Assembly (NCBI GenBank): GCA_027347125.1
Contig: DAIERC010000389.1
Coordinates: 1 to 7,260, forward strand
From: Ignavibacteriales bacterium
GTDB taxonomy: Bacteria; Bacteroidota; Ignavibacteria; Ignavibacteriales; Ignavibacteriaceae
DNA: 7,260 bases
Direction: 5' to 3'
The notes under the pieces are model-generated. The model did not search any database, was not told the DNA's origin, and was given only the letters and a program-made list of their open reading frames with translations. A program made the position numbers and the translations under genes. Below are positions 1 to 6,504 of this stretch, piece by piece. The number at the start of each line of letters is the position of its first letter. Positions within the stretch are counted from its first letter, which is position 1.

Positions 1-293
1 AGATACTCGGCGAGGTTTTTAATTATAACAGAGAAATTATCATAGATAAAAAACTTGCACCCGGCAGCAGAACAGAAGACCTGGTGGAAATTGCCAACGC
101 GTTAGACGGCGAGGAGATTGCTTTCGTAGGCCATCAGCCCGACTTCGGTGAACATGTTTCAAACTTGATCTCTTCCGAAGGTGCTTACGTGGAATTTAAG
201 AAAGGCGCAATTGCAAAAATCTCATTCGGTAATAAAGCTCATCTCTCAAAAGGAACGCTGGAATTTTTGATTCCTACGGGCGTATTTAAATAA
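1..293 (+). CDS. sixA: SixA-like phosphohistidine phosphatase, 3' portion (5'-truncated by window edge)
   Basis: The reading frame (codons beginning at position 3) is open from the left edge to TAA at 291-293, giving 96 visible C-terminal residues. The family is histidine phosphatase (phosphoglycerate-mutase-like). The recognisable signature is FVGHQPDFG, whose His codon is at 132-134. It matches the second catalytic histidine block (VGHNPD-type) of SixA proteins. It is preceded by an acidic helix (EDLVEIANALDGEE) as usual in this family. After it come a helix and a short beta-rich tail ending PTGVFK, so the C-terminus looks complete. The first catalytic RHG motif would lie outside the window. 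SixA enzymes are cytoplasmic and remove phosphate from phosphohistidine proteins; in E. coli the reported targets are the ArcB HPt domain and the PTS-type protein NPr. The gene converges on the SRP RNA gene, and its stop codon overlaps that gene's U-tract. Another small histidine phosphatase is the main alternative. Confidence 0.8.
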   Translation, partial: ILGEVFNYNREIIIDKKLAPGSRTEDLVEIANALDGEEIAFVGHQPDFGEHVSNLISSEGAYVEFKKGAIAKISFGNKAHLSKGTLEFLIPTGVFK

Positions 294-296
294 AAA

Positions 297-382
297 GGGC
301 AACCGATCACCCAGGAGTTCTGCTTGCCGCTGCTTCCTTCCGGACCTGACGGAGTTAGGCATTATCCTGTCAACCGGTGCCC
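297..382 (-). ncRNA. ffs: Bacterial small SRP RNA (4.5S RNA)
   Basis: On the minus strand the sequence contains GTCAGGTCCGGAAGGAAGCA (350-331), the near-invariant helix 8 tip of signal recognition particle RNA with its GGAA tetraloop (341-338) and the asymmetric internal loop that binds Ffh. The arms pair around it: UGCC with GGCA, then CAGGA with UCCUG. A closing helix forms where GGGCA-CCGGUUG at the 5' end pairs with the 3' end (UGCCC outermost, one bulged U). The RNA is about 86 nt, the short hairpin type without an Alu domain, somewhat shorter than E. coli 4.5S. The 3' end is followed by five U (296-292), so the terminal helix plus U-tract could terminate transcription. The RNA assembles with Ffh to target nascent membrane proteins to FtsY and SecYEG. 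Ends are set by pairing and the promoter and may be off by a few bases. Confidence 0.95.
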
Positions 383-387
383 AAAAC

Positions 388-416
388 TTATTACCGCTTT
401 TAATGTGGGATGCAAA
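388..416 (-). promoter_or_regulatory. Promoter of the SRP RNA gene (-35/-10)
   Basis: Read on the minus strand, TTTGCA (416-411) resembles a -35 box and TAATAA (393-388) a -10 box, separated by exactly 17 bp (410-394). Five bases (GTTTT) then lead to the G at 382, where the closing helix of the SRP RNA starts. The agreement between box spacing and the structure-defined 5' end is the main support. It looks like a housekeeping sigma-70-type promoter rather than the Bacteroidetes TAnnTTTG type. It is inference from sequence only. Confidence 0.65.
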
Positions 417-452
417 GATTGAAATTTTTCAGGTATATATCAAGCTAAATGG

Positions 453-474
453 AAAAGATTAGAATAAATCTTTT
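453..474 (-). terminator. Candidate weak terminator hairpin after the methyltransferase gene
   Basis: A perfect 8-bp inverted repeat (AAAAGATT / AATCTTTT) surrounds a 6-nt loop, starting 8 bp beyond the methyltransferase stop codon and lying upstream of the ffs promoter. The stem has a single G-C pair and its T-run is only four bases, so it is weak as an intrinsic terminator. Because it is symmetrical it could be read on either strand. Its position between two minus-strand genes is what suggests a role in separating their transcripts. Confidence 0.35.
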
Positions 475-482
475 AACGCCGC

Positions 483-1424
483 CTAAATTTTTTTCTGTTC
501 TCTTAAAGAATTCCGTTCCCAGAAAACGCCGTCATGGTAACCTTGAATTGACTTATCAGTTTCTGCGGCGTCCAATCTTTTTTGAGCAAGGCAGCAAAAC
601 AATTCATCAATCTCAATACCCGAATATTTTCGCCCTAATTTTTTAGCCGCAACGGCGGTAGTGCCCGAACCTAAAAACGGGTCGAATACAAAATCACCCG
701 GGTTAGAACTAGCCAAAATAATTTTAGCAAGAAGTTTTTCGGGCTTTTGCGTAGGATGATCGGTATTTTCCGGCATAGACCAGAAAGGGATAGTAATATC
801 AGTCCATATGTTTGAAGGATGAGTTACCCTAAAATTTTCGTCGCCGTCGGTAATCCAATCTTTCGGTTTACCGCTTTCAGTTTTATAAGGTGCAAGCACT
901 CTTCTTTTAACTTTTACATCATCAACGTTAAAAGTAAATTTATCTGACTTTGTACAGTACCAAATATCTTCGGCGCAATTTTTCCAGTTGGTTTTGGCGC
1001 CTCTTCCCTTTTCCCTTTCCCAGGTTATTCGGTTTCTGATATTGAAGTGTTTTATTGCGGCGTTAAATATTGCCGATGAAGAATTCCAATCGCCGCAAAT
1101 ATAAATTGAAGCGTCTGGCTTCAGCATTCTAACCAGCTTACCTAGCCATGAATCAATCCAGCTTTCATAATCGTGAAGCTTCATTTCTTTGAAGTGAGCC
1201 AGGTTGAATTTTTTATCTATATTATAAGGCGGGTCAATAAAAAGAAGATCGATAAAATTATCCGGCAGTAAATCCAAAACTTTGAATATATCGCCGTTAA
1301 TAATTTTATCGGTAATAGTTTTAACGTTTACCGGTTCGTTTATTTTAACCAGTTTCTCTTTTAATAAACCGATATCTTTTTTATTTAAAGTAATTGTTCT
1401 GTTTAGCGGCGCCCTATCTTTCAA
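483..1424 (-). CDS. Solitary beta-class DNA methyltransferase (adenine N6 or cytosine N4)
   Basis: A 313-residue protein that should methylate an exocyclic amino group in a specific DNA site using S-adenosylmethionine. The catalytic motif IV is DPPYN (residues 64-68), preceded by NGD and LLPDNFIDLLF. HPTQKP follows at 223-228 (motif X region), and the AdoMet-binding motif I DPFLGSGTT at 248-256 is followed by GRKYSGIEID. Motif IV before motif I is the beta-class order of amino-methyltransferases, so the target-recognition region should be roughly residues 130-215. DPPY favours N6-adenine but does not prove it. Length is normal for the class, without the extra C-terminal domain of CcrM. The start is TTG: an in-frame stop lies at 1446-1448, no ATG or GTG lies between, and a GGAG sits 9 nt upstream. 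No restriction nuclease gene is next to it, so it is either an orphan regulatory/epigenetic methylase or has an unlinked partner. It lies 108 bp downstream of the hybrid kinase on the same strand. The recognition site cannot be read from sequence. Confidence 0.92.
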   Translation of the reverse strand: MKDRAPLNRTITLNKKDIGLLKEKLVKINEPVNVKTITDKIINGDIFKVLDLLPDNFIDLLFIDPPYNIDKKFNLAHFKEMKLHDYESWIDSWLGKLVRMLKPDASIYICGDWNSSSAIFNAAIKHFNIRNRITWEREKGRGAKTNWKNCAEDIWYCTKSDKFTFNVDDVKVKRRVLAPYKTESGKPKDWITDGDENFRVTHPSNIWTDITIPFWSMPENTDHPTQKPEKLLAKIILASSNPGDFVFDPFLGSGTTAVAAKKLGRKYSGIEIDELFCCLAQKRLDAAETDKSIQGYHDGVFWERNSLREQKKI

Positions 1425-1433
1425 ATTATACTG

Positions 1434-1437
1434 CTCC
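1434..1437 (-). promoter_or_regulatory. Shine-Dalgarno GGAG fixing the TTG start of the methyltransferase
   Basis: GGAG on the minus strand lies 9 nt before the TTG at 1424-1422. The in-frame TAA at 1448-1446 rules out a longer protein, and the first internal ATG would lie beyond the DPPYN motif, so this site supports the TTG start. Confidence 0.55.
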
Positions 1438-1532
1438 GGTAATAATTATTATAAATTTCCGACGGGACAAAAATAAGACAATTTTTAGTTCTAAGCAGAT
1501 AAAAGAGACAAGAATCAAACAGTTAATTTATA

Positions 1533-4500
1533 TTATGAGTATGAAAGGTTATCGTATTTTGCTTTCAGATGTTCCAATTCTTTTATCACTATTTCATACT
1601 TGCTTACCAGTTCATCAACAAGCGCCAAAGTTTGATCGCCGAAATTATTTCCTCTAGCCAGCTCTTCAATTTTATTGCAGATGTCCGCTATTATTTCAAT
1701 TCCGAAAGTAAGGCTGCTTCCCTTAAGTTTGTGAGTGATAAACTGGAGTTCTTTTGCGTTCATTTCATTAATTGATTTTTTAATGCCGCTCATCGCCTGG
1801 GGAAAATCTTTTATATATATATCGAGCAATTCCACAAAGAAAGCGATATCGTCGTCGCTTTGAATATCCTGAAGTATTTCTATATTGCTCTCGTTAACTA
1901 TTTTAAATTCGATCATACCTCTTTCAATAGCGGCAAGTACATCGTTTTTATGTTCGATAATAACCTCGCCCCATTTTTTAAGAACATCCTGCAATTCCTC
2001 GACCCTCACGGGTTTGCTTATATAATCATCCATACCCGCGTCAATACATTTTTCCCGGTCGCCTTGCATCGCGTTTGCAGTCATCGCAATAATTTTCGGT
2101 CTTTCGTTATCTGGGAAATTTTTTCGGATTATCCCGGTTGCCTCGTAGCCGTCCATTTCAGGCATTAAAATATCCATCAGTATTACGTCGTACTTTATTT
2201 TTTTTATGGTCTCAAGCACTTCCAGACCGCTGGCGGCAACATCCGCGCGGTATCCCATCTTTTCTAGAATTTTAAGAGCAACCTTTTGATTAACGGTATT
2301 GTCTTCGGCCAGCAAAATTCGTAACGGCCATCTTCTATGCATATCGGTTTCAATTTTTATGTTCTTCTTTTTTACCGGAAATTCTTTTCTGGAGCCGCTA
2401 ATTATGGACACCAAAGTTTCATATAACTGGATATGCTTTATCGGTTTTGTTACAAAGGCGGATAATCTAAGGTTCTCATAATCAACCAGGTTATCCCTTT
2501 TTCCGATTGATGTTAAAATTATAATCGGAATATTTTTAGCACCGTCTAATTTTCTCATCTCTGAAGCAAGCGTTAACCCGTCCATTAACGGCATTTGAAA
2601 ATCCAGGATAGCAATATCGAATTTGGCACCCTTGTTAATAATATCCAGGGCGGTCATCGGTGAATCTACCGAGGAAGTTTCCATTCCCCAACTTTCAGTT
2701 TGAACTTTAAGTATTCGCCTGTTTGTTTTATTATCGTCAACAACCAGAACCTTTTTGCCTTCAAGCTGCTGGTTGGATCCTTTGAGATATACTTTTGATT
2801 TTGAAGGTGCGGCTTCGGCCATAATTGTAAAAGAAAATACCGAGCCTTCGCCAACCGTACTGTCTACCCACATTCTTCCGCCCATTAACTCGGCCAGACG
2901 TTTACTGATAACCAGCCCAAGACCGGTTCCGCCGTGTGTTCTTGTAGTAGAAGAATCTACCTGGCTGAACGCTTTAAACAATTTATCCATTCTGTCCTGC
3001 GGTATTCCGATTCCGGTATCCTTTACCGCAAAATATATTTCATAAGCATTTTCAAAAACGTTCATAGAAGATACCGAAATAAATACTTCGCCTTTTTCGG
3101 TAAATTTTATGGCGTTGTTTAATAGGTTGGTAAGTATCTGCCTAAGCCTTGTAACATCGCCGGTAATAGTTTGAGGAGTGTTATTTTCAATTAAATATGT
3201 AAGGTCAAGTCCTTTTTCACCGGCTTTCGAAGCAAGCAGATCCAACGAATCTTCAATACAATCGCGCAGGTCGAAAGGCTGGGTTTCCAGGTCAAGTTTT
3301 TCGGATTCGATTTTTGAAAAATCTAGGATGTCGTTAATAATAACTAAAAGCTGGTCGCCGCTTAAACGAATTGTCTCGACATATTCTTTTTGCTCAGAGT
3401 TAAGATCTGTATCCAGCAATAAGCCCGTCATGCCGATAACTCCGTTCATCGGGGTTCTTATTTCGTGGCTCATAAGCGCAAGAAACTCGCTTTTAGCTTT
3501 TACAGCCGCTTGTGCCTGGATAACGGCTTTATCCAGCTCTTCATTTTTCTCTTCCAGTTCCTGCAGTATTGTATTTCTTTTAATTACGGCACCAAGCGAG
3601 GCCGCAAATGAAACAAGAAGTGATTCTTCGTTGTGCGTCCAGTTTCTTTCTGATTGACAATCGTCAAAACCTACGAATCCCCAATAGTTTCCGTCTATCA
3701 TTATCGGAACAAGAATTAAAGATTTGATATTTAAATCAATAAAGGCTTCTCTTTCTTTGGGCTTTAACCGGCCCAAAGTGTATTTCAGGGTTTTACCTTC
3801 CAAGAAATTTTCCAGGAATTTTAAGCTTTTAAATCTTGAGTATGAAATTTTTTGCATTGCAGGATTATCCAGCTGCGATTCGCTTACACCTGAGTTCCAT
3901 TCGTACAAAATGCCGAAAAATATTTCACCTGTTTCAACATTTTCATTATGCTTGTAAATATAAACCCTGTCAACCTCAGCCGCTCTTGCTAAAATTCTTA
4001 ACGCGCTGTTAAAACCGATTTGAGGATTATTTATAGATATTAAAGTTTTGGTAGCCTCGGCAATTTCCTGCAAAAGCTTATCTTTTTTCTGGATAAGCTG
4101 ATCGTTTAGTTTTCGTTCGGTAATATCCCTAAAAATTGTAAGCAGCATTTTTTTACCGTTTGCATCTTCAATAATAGTGTTTGTTAGCCCGAAGAAAAGT
4201 TTTTTCCCGTTCCATAGCACGTTACTTTTTTCCTGATGCAAAGCAAATGAGTTATTTTTAAATTTAAAAAGATATTCTTTCATTGCCTGGCGGCCGACTT
4301 CTTCTTCGTACAGGTTGGAAAAAGGTTTGCCTTCAATTTTCGATTTGGGCATATCCATCAATTCGGCAAAGGCATTATTACACATAACAATAATGCCGTT
4401 CTCGTCGCACAGGCGCATACCGTCCTGCATTTCTTCCCAAACAGTTTTAAAGGTTCTGTCCGATGCTTTTAATTTATCTTCAACTTTTAGCCTGTTACGA

Positions 4501-4991
4501 ACGTCGTGCAGCGAACCCTGGCCTAGATAAACATCGCCTACTTTTACCAATCTGGCGTTAAGTTCCAAAGGTATTATTTCGCCGTTCTTATGAACAAAAT
4601 GAACAACAGTGTTTTTAATTTCGCCGCCTTTGAACAAACGATTAATAACCGCAAGAATATTTTTCACTTCGATGTTCGGCACAAACTTAATTAATGTTTC
4701 ACCTAAGGCTTCTTTAAAATCATATCCGAGTACAAATTTGGACGAAGGTGAAAGGAAAACAATTTTTCCTGTACGCGTAATTCTGAAAAAGATATCGTGT
4801 GTTATTTCCGTAATCAGCTTAAAGTCTTCGTACTTTGCTTCCAGCCTGTCTGTTAGCTCCTGCAATCTATTTGTTATTTGTTCGTGGCTCTGCTTGTCGG
4901 GGCTTTCGGTAAGGTTTTTCAATTCTTTCTTCAACTCGGTAAGTTCAGAAAGAAAGCTAGAGGTTTTTTGCTGTTCTGATTTATTGTCCAA
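1533..4991 (-). CDS. Soluble hybrid sensor histidine kinase, PAS-PAS-GAF-HisKA-HATPase-REC-REC-HPt
   Basis: A 1152-residue phosphorelay kinase. Domains in order: N-terminal charged, probably coiled-coil region (about 1-55); PAS 1 (about 56-170); PAS 2 (about 178-293, ending FRDITERK); GAF (about 318-472); coiled-coil linker (473-500); HisKA with FLALMSHEIRTP, phosphoacceptor His509; HATPase_c with N box (Asn622, Asn626), G1 DTGIG (658-662), F box LFKAF and G2 HGGTGLGL (686-693). REC 1 has Asp752/Asp753, acceptor Asp797, Thr827 and Lys849; REC 2 has Glu896/Asp897, acceptor Asp940, Thr971 and Lys993; HPt has THKLKGSS with His1087. Every catalytic and acceptor residue is present, so an active His-Asp-His relay is expected, though which REC feeds the HPt is unknown. 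I see no signal peptide or membrane segment, so it should sense a cytoplasmic signal through PAS/GAF. No response regulator is adjacent; output is presumably through an unlinked regulator. The start is TTG at 4991: the frame is open upstream to a stop at 5124-5126 but offers no ATG, GTG or TTG. TTG codons at residues 20, 24 and 43 are alternative starts. Confidence 0.96.
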   Translation of the reverse strand: MDNKSEQQKTSSFLSELTELKKELKNLTESPDKQSHEQITNRLQELTDRLEAKYEDFKLITEITHDIFFRITRTGKIVFLSPSSKFVLGYDFKEALGETLIKFVPNIEVKNILAVINRLFKGGEIKNTVVHFVHKNGEIIPLELNARLVKVGDVYLGQGSLHDVRNRLKVEDKLKASDRTFKTVWEEMQDGMRLCDENGIIVMCNNAFAELMDMPKSKIEGKPFSNLYEEEVGRQAMKEYLFKFKNNSFALHQEKSNVLWNGKKLFFGLTNTIIEDANGKKMLLTIFRDITERKLNDQLIQKKDKLLQEIAEATKTLISINNPQIGFNSALRILARAAEVDRVYIYKHNENVETGEIFFGILYEWNSGVSESQLDNPAMQKISYSRFKSLKFLENFLEGKTLKYTLGRLKPKEREAFIDLNIKSLILVPIMIDGNYWGFVGFDDCQSERNWTHNEESLLVSFAASLGAVIKRNTILQELEEKNEELDKAVIQAQAAVKAKSEFLALMSHEIRTPMNGVIGMTGLLLDTDLNSEQKEYVETIRLSGDQLLVIINDILDFSKIESEKLDLETQPFDLRDCIEDSLDLLASKAGEKGLDLTYLIENNTPQTITGDVTRLRQILTNLLNNAIKFTEKGEVFISVSSMNVFENAYEIYFAVKDTGIGIPQDRMDKLFKAFSQVDSSTTRTHGGTGLGLVISKRLAELMGGRMWVDSTVGEGSVFSFTIMAEAAPSKSKVYLKGSNQQLEGKKVLVVDDNKTNRRILKVQTESWGMETSSVDSPMTALDIINKGAKFDIAILDFQMPLMDGLTLASEMRKLDGAKNIPIIILTSIGKRDNLVDYENLRLSAFVTKPIKHIQLYETLVSIISGSRKEFPVKKKNIKIETDMHRRWPLRILLAEDNTVNQKVALKILEKMGYRADVAASGLEVLETIKKIKYDVILMDILMPEMDGYEATGIIRKNFPDNERPKIIAMTANAMQGDREKCIDAGMDDYISKPVRVEELQDVLKKWGEVIIEHKNDVLAAIERGMIEFKIVNESNIEILQDIQSDDDIAFFVELLDIYIKDFPQAMSGIKKSINEMNAKELQFITHKLKGSSLTFGIEIIADICNKIEELARGNNFGDQTLALVDELVSKYEIVIKELEHLKAKYDNLSYS

Positions 4992-5038
4992 TTTTCTTGC
5001 TTTTTGTTTTCGTGAAAATATACAACCGGCATTCTTTA

Positions 5039-5057
5039 TGCAAAATTTTTTTTTGCA
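5039..5057. repeat. Inverted repeat TGCAAAA / TTTTGCA around a T-tract
   Basis: A 7-bp perfect inverted repeat with a 5-nt T-only spacer sits about 50 bp upstream of the kinase start. Together the right arm and spacer make a run of nine T on the plus strand. On the minus strand TATTTTTG (5063-5056) overlaps it and matches the Bacteroidetes -7 consensus TAnnTTTG, but no TTG lies at the proper distance upstream. It could belong to the kinase promoter or simply be low-complexity DNA. Confidence 0.3.
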
Positions 5058-5080
5058 AAAATAAAATGTTTTAACCCAAA

Positions 5081-5100
5081 TTAGAATAGGCCTAATCTTA
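5081..5100. promoter_or_regulatory. Candidate operator: 20-bp imperfect palindrome centred on TAGGCCTA
   Basis: TTAGAATAGGCCTAATCTTA is palindromic at 16 of 20 positions, with a perfect 8-bp core (5087-5094). It lies in the 267-bp divergent region, 90 bp upstream of the kinase start and about 160 bp upstream of the IDH start. Dyad symmetry of two 10-bp half sites fits a dimeric regulator. It is nearer the kinase promoter side. No known regulator site is recognised. Confidence 0.3.
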
Positions 5101-5207
5101 TTATCGTAAAAATTCCTGAAATATTAATATATTTTAACCGTTTGAGTAAATAACATCAAAATATAAGTTTTACGGCTTTTGGCGCTTTCTTGCTTGGTTG
5201 AATTAGA

Positions 5208-5250
5208 TTGTTTAAGTTAGAACAACATACTTTTACTTATTATTGAGGGA
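5208..5250 (+). promoter_or_regulatory. Candidate promoter and Shine-Dalgarno site of the IDH gene
   Basis: TTG (5208-5210) and TACTTTTA (5228-5235) are separated by 17 bp and approach the Bacteroidetes -33 TTG / -7 TAnnTTTG pattern, with the last base differing. AGGGA (5246-5250) is a Shine-Dalgarno-like site 8 nt before the ATG at 5259. The ribosome site is fairly convincing; the promoter boxes are weak. The rest of the region from 4992 to 5258 is AT-rich and shows no coding sequence. Confidence 0.3.
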
Positions 5251-5258
5251 CTCGCATT

Positions 5259-6434
5259 ATGACCACCATTGTTGCAATGCCGGGTGATGGAATCGGTAAA
5301 ACCGTTCTCCCTGAATCAATCAAAGTTCTTAACGCGGTAGGCTTTAAAGCAGAATATGTTCATGCCGATATCGGCTGGGATTTCTGGTGCAAAGAAGGTA
5401 ACGCGCTGCCGCAAAGGACAATCGATTTATTGGAAAAACATAAAATAGGGCTTTTCGGCGCAATCACCAGCAAACCCAAAGATGCCGCCGCAAAAGAACT
5501 GGATCCATCTCTCCGGGATAAAGGCTATGTCTATTTCAGCCCGATTGTAGGGCTTAGACAGCACTTCAATTTAGATATCTGCATCAGACCATGTAAATCA
5601 TTCAAAGGTAATCCGCTTAATTTTATCAGAAGAACAAAGAACAGTTTCGAAGAACCACTTGTTGATACTGTAATTTTCAGGCAAAATACGGAAGGGCTTT
5701 ACGCCGGTGTTGAATGGACAAACCCGCCTAAAACTGTTCGAGACGCATTTGAAACTCATTCCAAAATGAAAGCTTTCAAAAATGTTCCGAGCGAAGATTT
5801 GGCAATTTCCACGCGGATAATGTCCAGGCAGGCTTGCCAAAGAATAGCCAGGGAAGCGTTTGAATACGCAAAGAAGTTCGGTTATAAAAACGTAACTATC
5901 TGCGAAAAGCCGAACGTTCTTAGAGAAACATCGGGCATGATGCTTAACGAAGCTAAAAAAATTGCGAAGGAATACCCAGGCATAGAAATCTGGGATACAA
6001 ACATAGACGCGCAGATGATGTGGCTTACTAAGAACCCGGAAAACTACGGAGTAATTGTAGCCGAAAATATGTTTGGCGATATAATCAGCGACGGCTTTGC
6101 CGGGCTGGTTGGCGGTTTAGGTTTTGCGTGCAGCGCTAATATCGGTAAAGATGTTGCCGTATTTGAACCTACACACGGCTCCGCTCCCAAATACCAGGAA
6201 TTAAATCCATCAATCGTTAATCCGATTGCAATGATTTTAAGCGCTTGCATGATGCTTGACCATCTCGGGGAAAAAGAAAAAGCCGAAAGAATAAGAACGG
6301 CAATTGCAAAAGTAATTGAAGAAAGTAAAGTACAAACCTACGATATGCTAAAATTAAAAGGCGGACCGGATGTATTTGCCAAGGGAGCATGTACAACCGG
6401 TGAAATGACCGACGAGATAATCAAAAATTTGTAA
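5259..6434 (+). CDS. icd: Isocitrate dehydrogenase-like enzyme (isocitrate/isopropylmalate dehydrogenase family)
   Basis: A 391-residue beta-decarboxylating dehydrogenase, complete in length for the family; it likely converts isocitrate to 2-oxoglutarate in the TCA cycle. Visible features: N-terminal MPGDGIG (7-13); substrate arginines in GLRQ (Arg100) and ICIRPCK (Arg110); NTEGLYAGVEW with Tyr148; catalytic Lys217 in CEKPN; metal ligands Asp250 (DTNID), Asp274 and Asp278 (FGDIISDGF); cofactor loop THGSAPKY (305-312). Lys311-Tyr312 match the Lys344-Tyr345 pair that gives E. coli ICDH its NADP preference, where NAD enzymes usually have Asp-Ile; Tyr361 also matches, but the partner of E. coli Arg395 is Lys365. 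RPCKSF and the overall spacing favour isocitrate over 3-isopropylmalate. In the substrate loop, Ser94 matches E. coli Ser113 but Ile96 replaces Asn115, so tartrate, homoisocitrate or isopropylmalate activity cannot be excluded. The ATG has an AGGGA site 8 nt upstream. It is divergent from the kinase and followed by the HD gene. Confidence 0.88.
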   Translation: MTTIVAMPGDGIGKTVLPESIKVLNAVGFKAEYVHADIGWDFWCKEGNALPQRTIDLLEKHKIGLFGAITSKPKDAAAKELDPSLRDKGYVYFSPIVGLRQHFNLDICIRPCKSFKGNPLNFIRRTKNSFEEPLVDTVIFRQNTEGLYAGVEWTNPPKTVRDAFETHSKMKAFKNVPSEDLAISTRIMSRQACQRIAREAFEYAKKFGYKNVTICEKPNVLRETSGMMLNEAKKIAKEYPGIEIWDTNIDAQMMWLTKNPENYGVIVAENMFGDIISDGFAGLVGGLGFACSANIGKDVAVFEPTHGSAPKYQELNPSIVNPIAMILSACMMLDHLGEKEKAERIRTAIAKVIEESKVQTYDMLKLKGGPDVFAKGACTTGEMTDEIIKNL

Positions 6435-6482
6435 GAAGCGGGACGCTATAAGTAAGAGCTTTAACCTATAGCGTCTTGCCTC
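6435..6482 (+). repeat. Long hairpin immediately after the IDH stop codon
   Basis: GACGCTATA (6442-6450) and TATAGCGTC (6467-6475) form a perfect 9-bp stem with a 16-nt loop. As plus-strand RNA the stem extends outward through G6441-U6476 and G6440-U6477 wobbles, C6439-G6478 and G6438-C6479, one A-C mismatch, then A6436-U6481 and G6435-C6482. That gives about 15 pairs beginning at the first base after the stop. No T-run follows, so it is not a classical intrinsic terminator. It may protect the IDH transcript from 3' decay, attenuate reading into the HD gene, or be a REP-like repeat. CGTCTTGC occurs at 6472-6479 and again at 6486-6493. Confidence 0.5.
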
Positions 6483-6504
6483 CAACGTCTTGCGAAAGAT
6501 TAAA

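Noticed and set aside
449..646. A 65-codon plus-strand open frame after ffs.
   Set aside because: Most of it is antisense to the methyltransferase C-terminus; no domain or ribosome site is visible.
1425..1532. A promoter for the methyltransferase (TATAAT-like and TATTTTTG-like words).
   Set aside because: No -35 or -33 partner lies at an acceptable distance, and such words are expected in AT-rich DNA.
3178..3657. A 159-codon plus-strand open frame.
   Set aside because: It lies antisense to the HisKA/GAF region of the kinase, is rich in Ser and Arg with no family signature, and is a shadow of the real gene.
4609..5064. A 151-codon plus-strand open frame running out of the kinase N-terminus.
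   Set aside because: It is antisense to the PAS 1 coding region, has a Ser/Phe-rich composition, and has no ribosome site or recognisable domain.
5121..5130. Perfect palindrome ATATTAATAT.
   Set aside because: It is made only of A and T in an AT-rich region, so it has little information content.
6490..6504. TTG start extending the HD protein by five residues.
   Set aside because: There is no Shine-Dalgarno sequence before it and it lies in a short direct repeat; ATG at 6505 is the simpler start.
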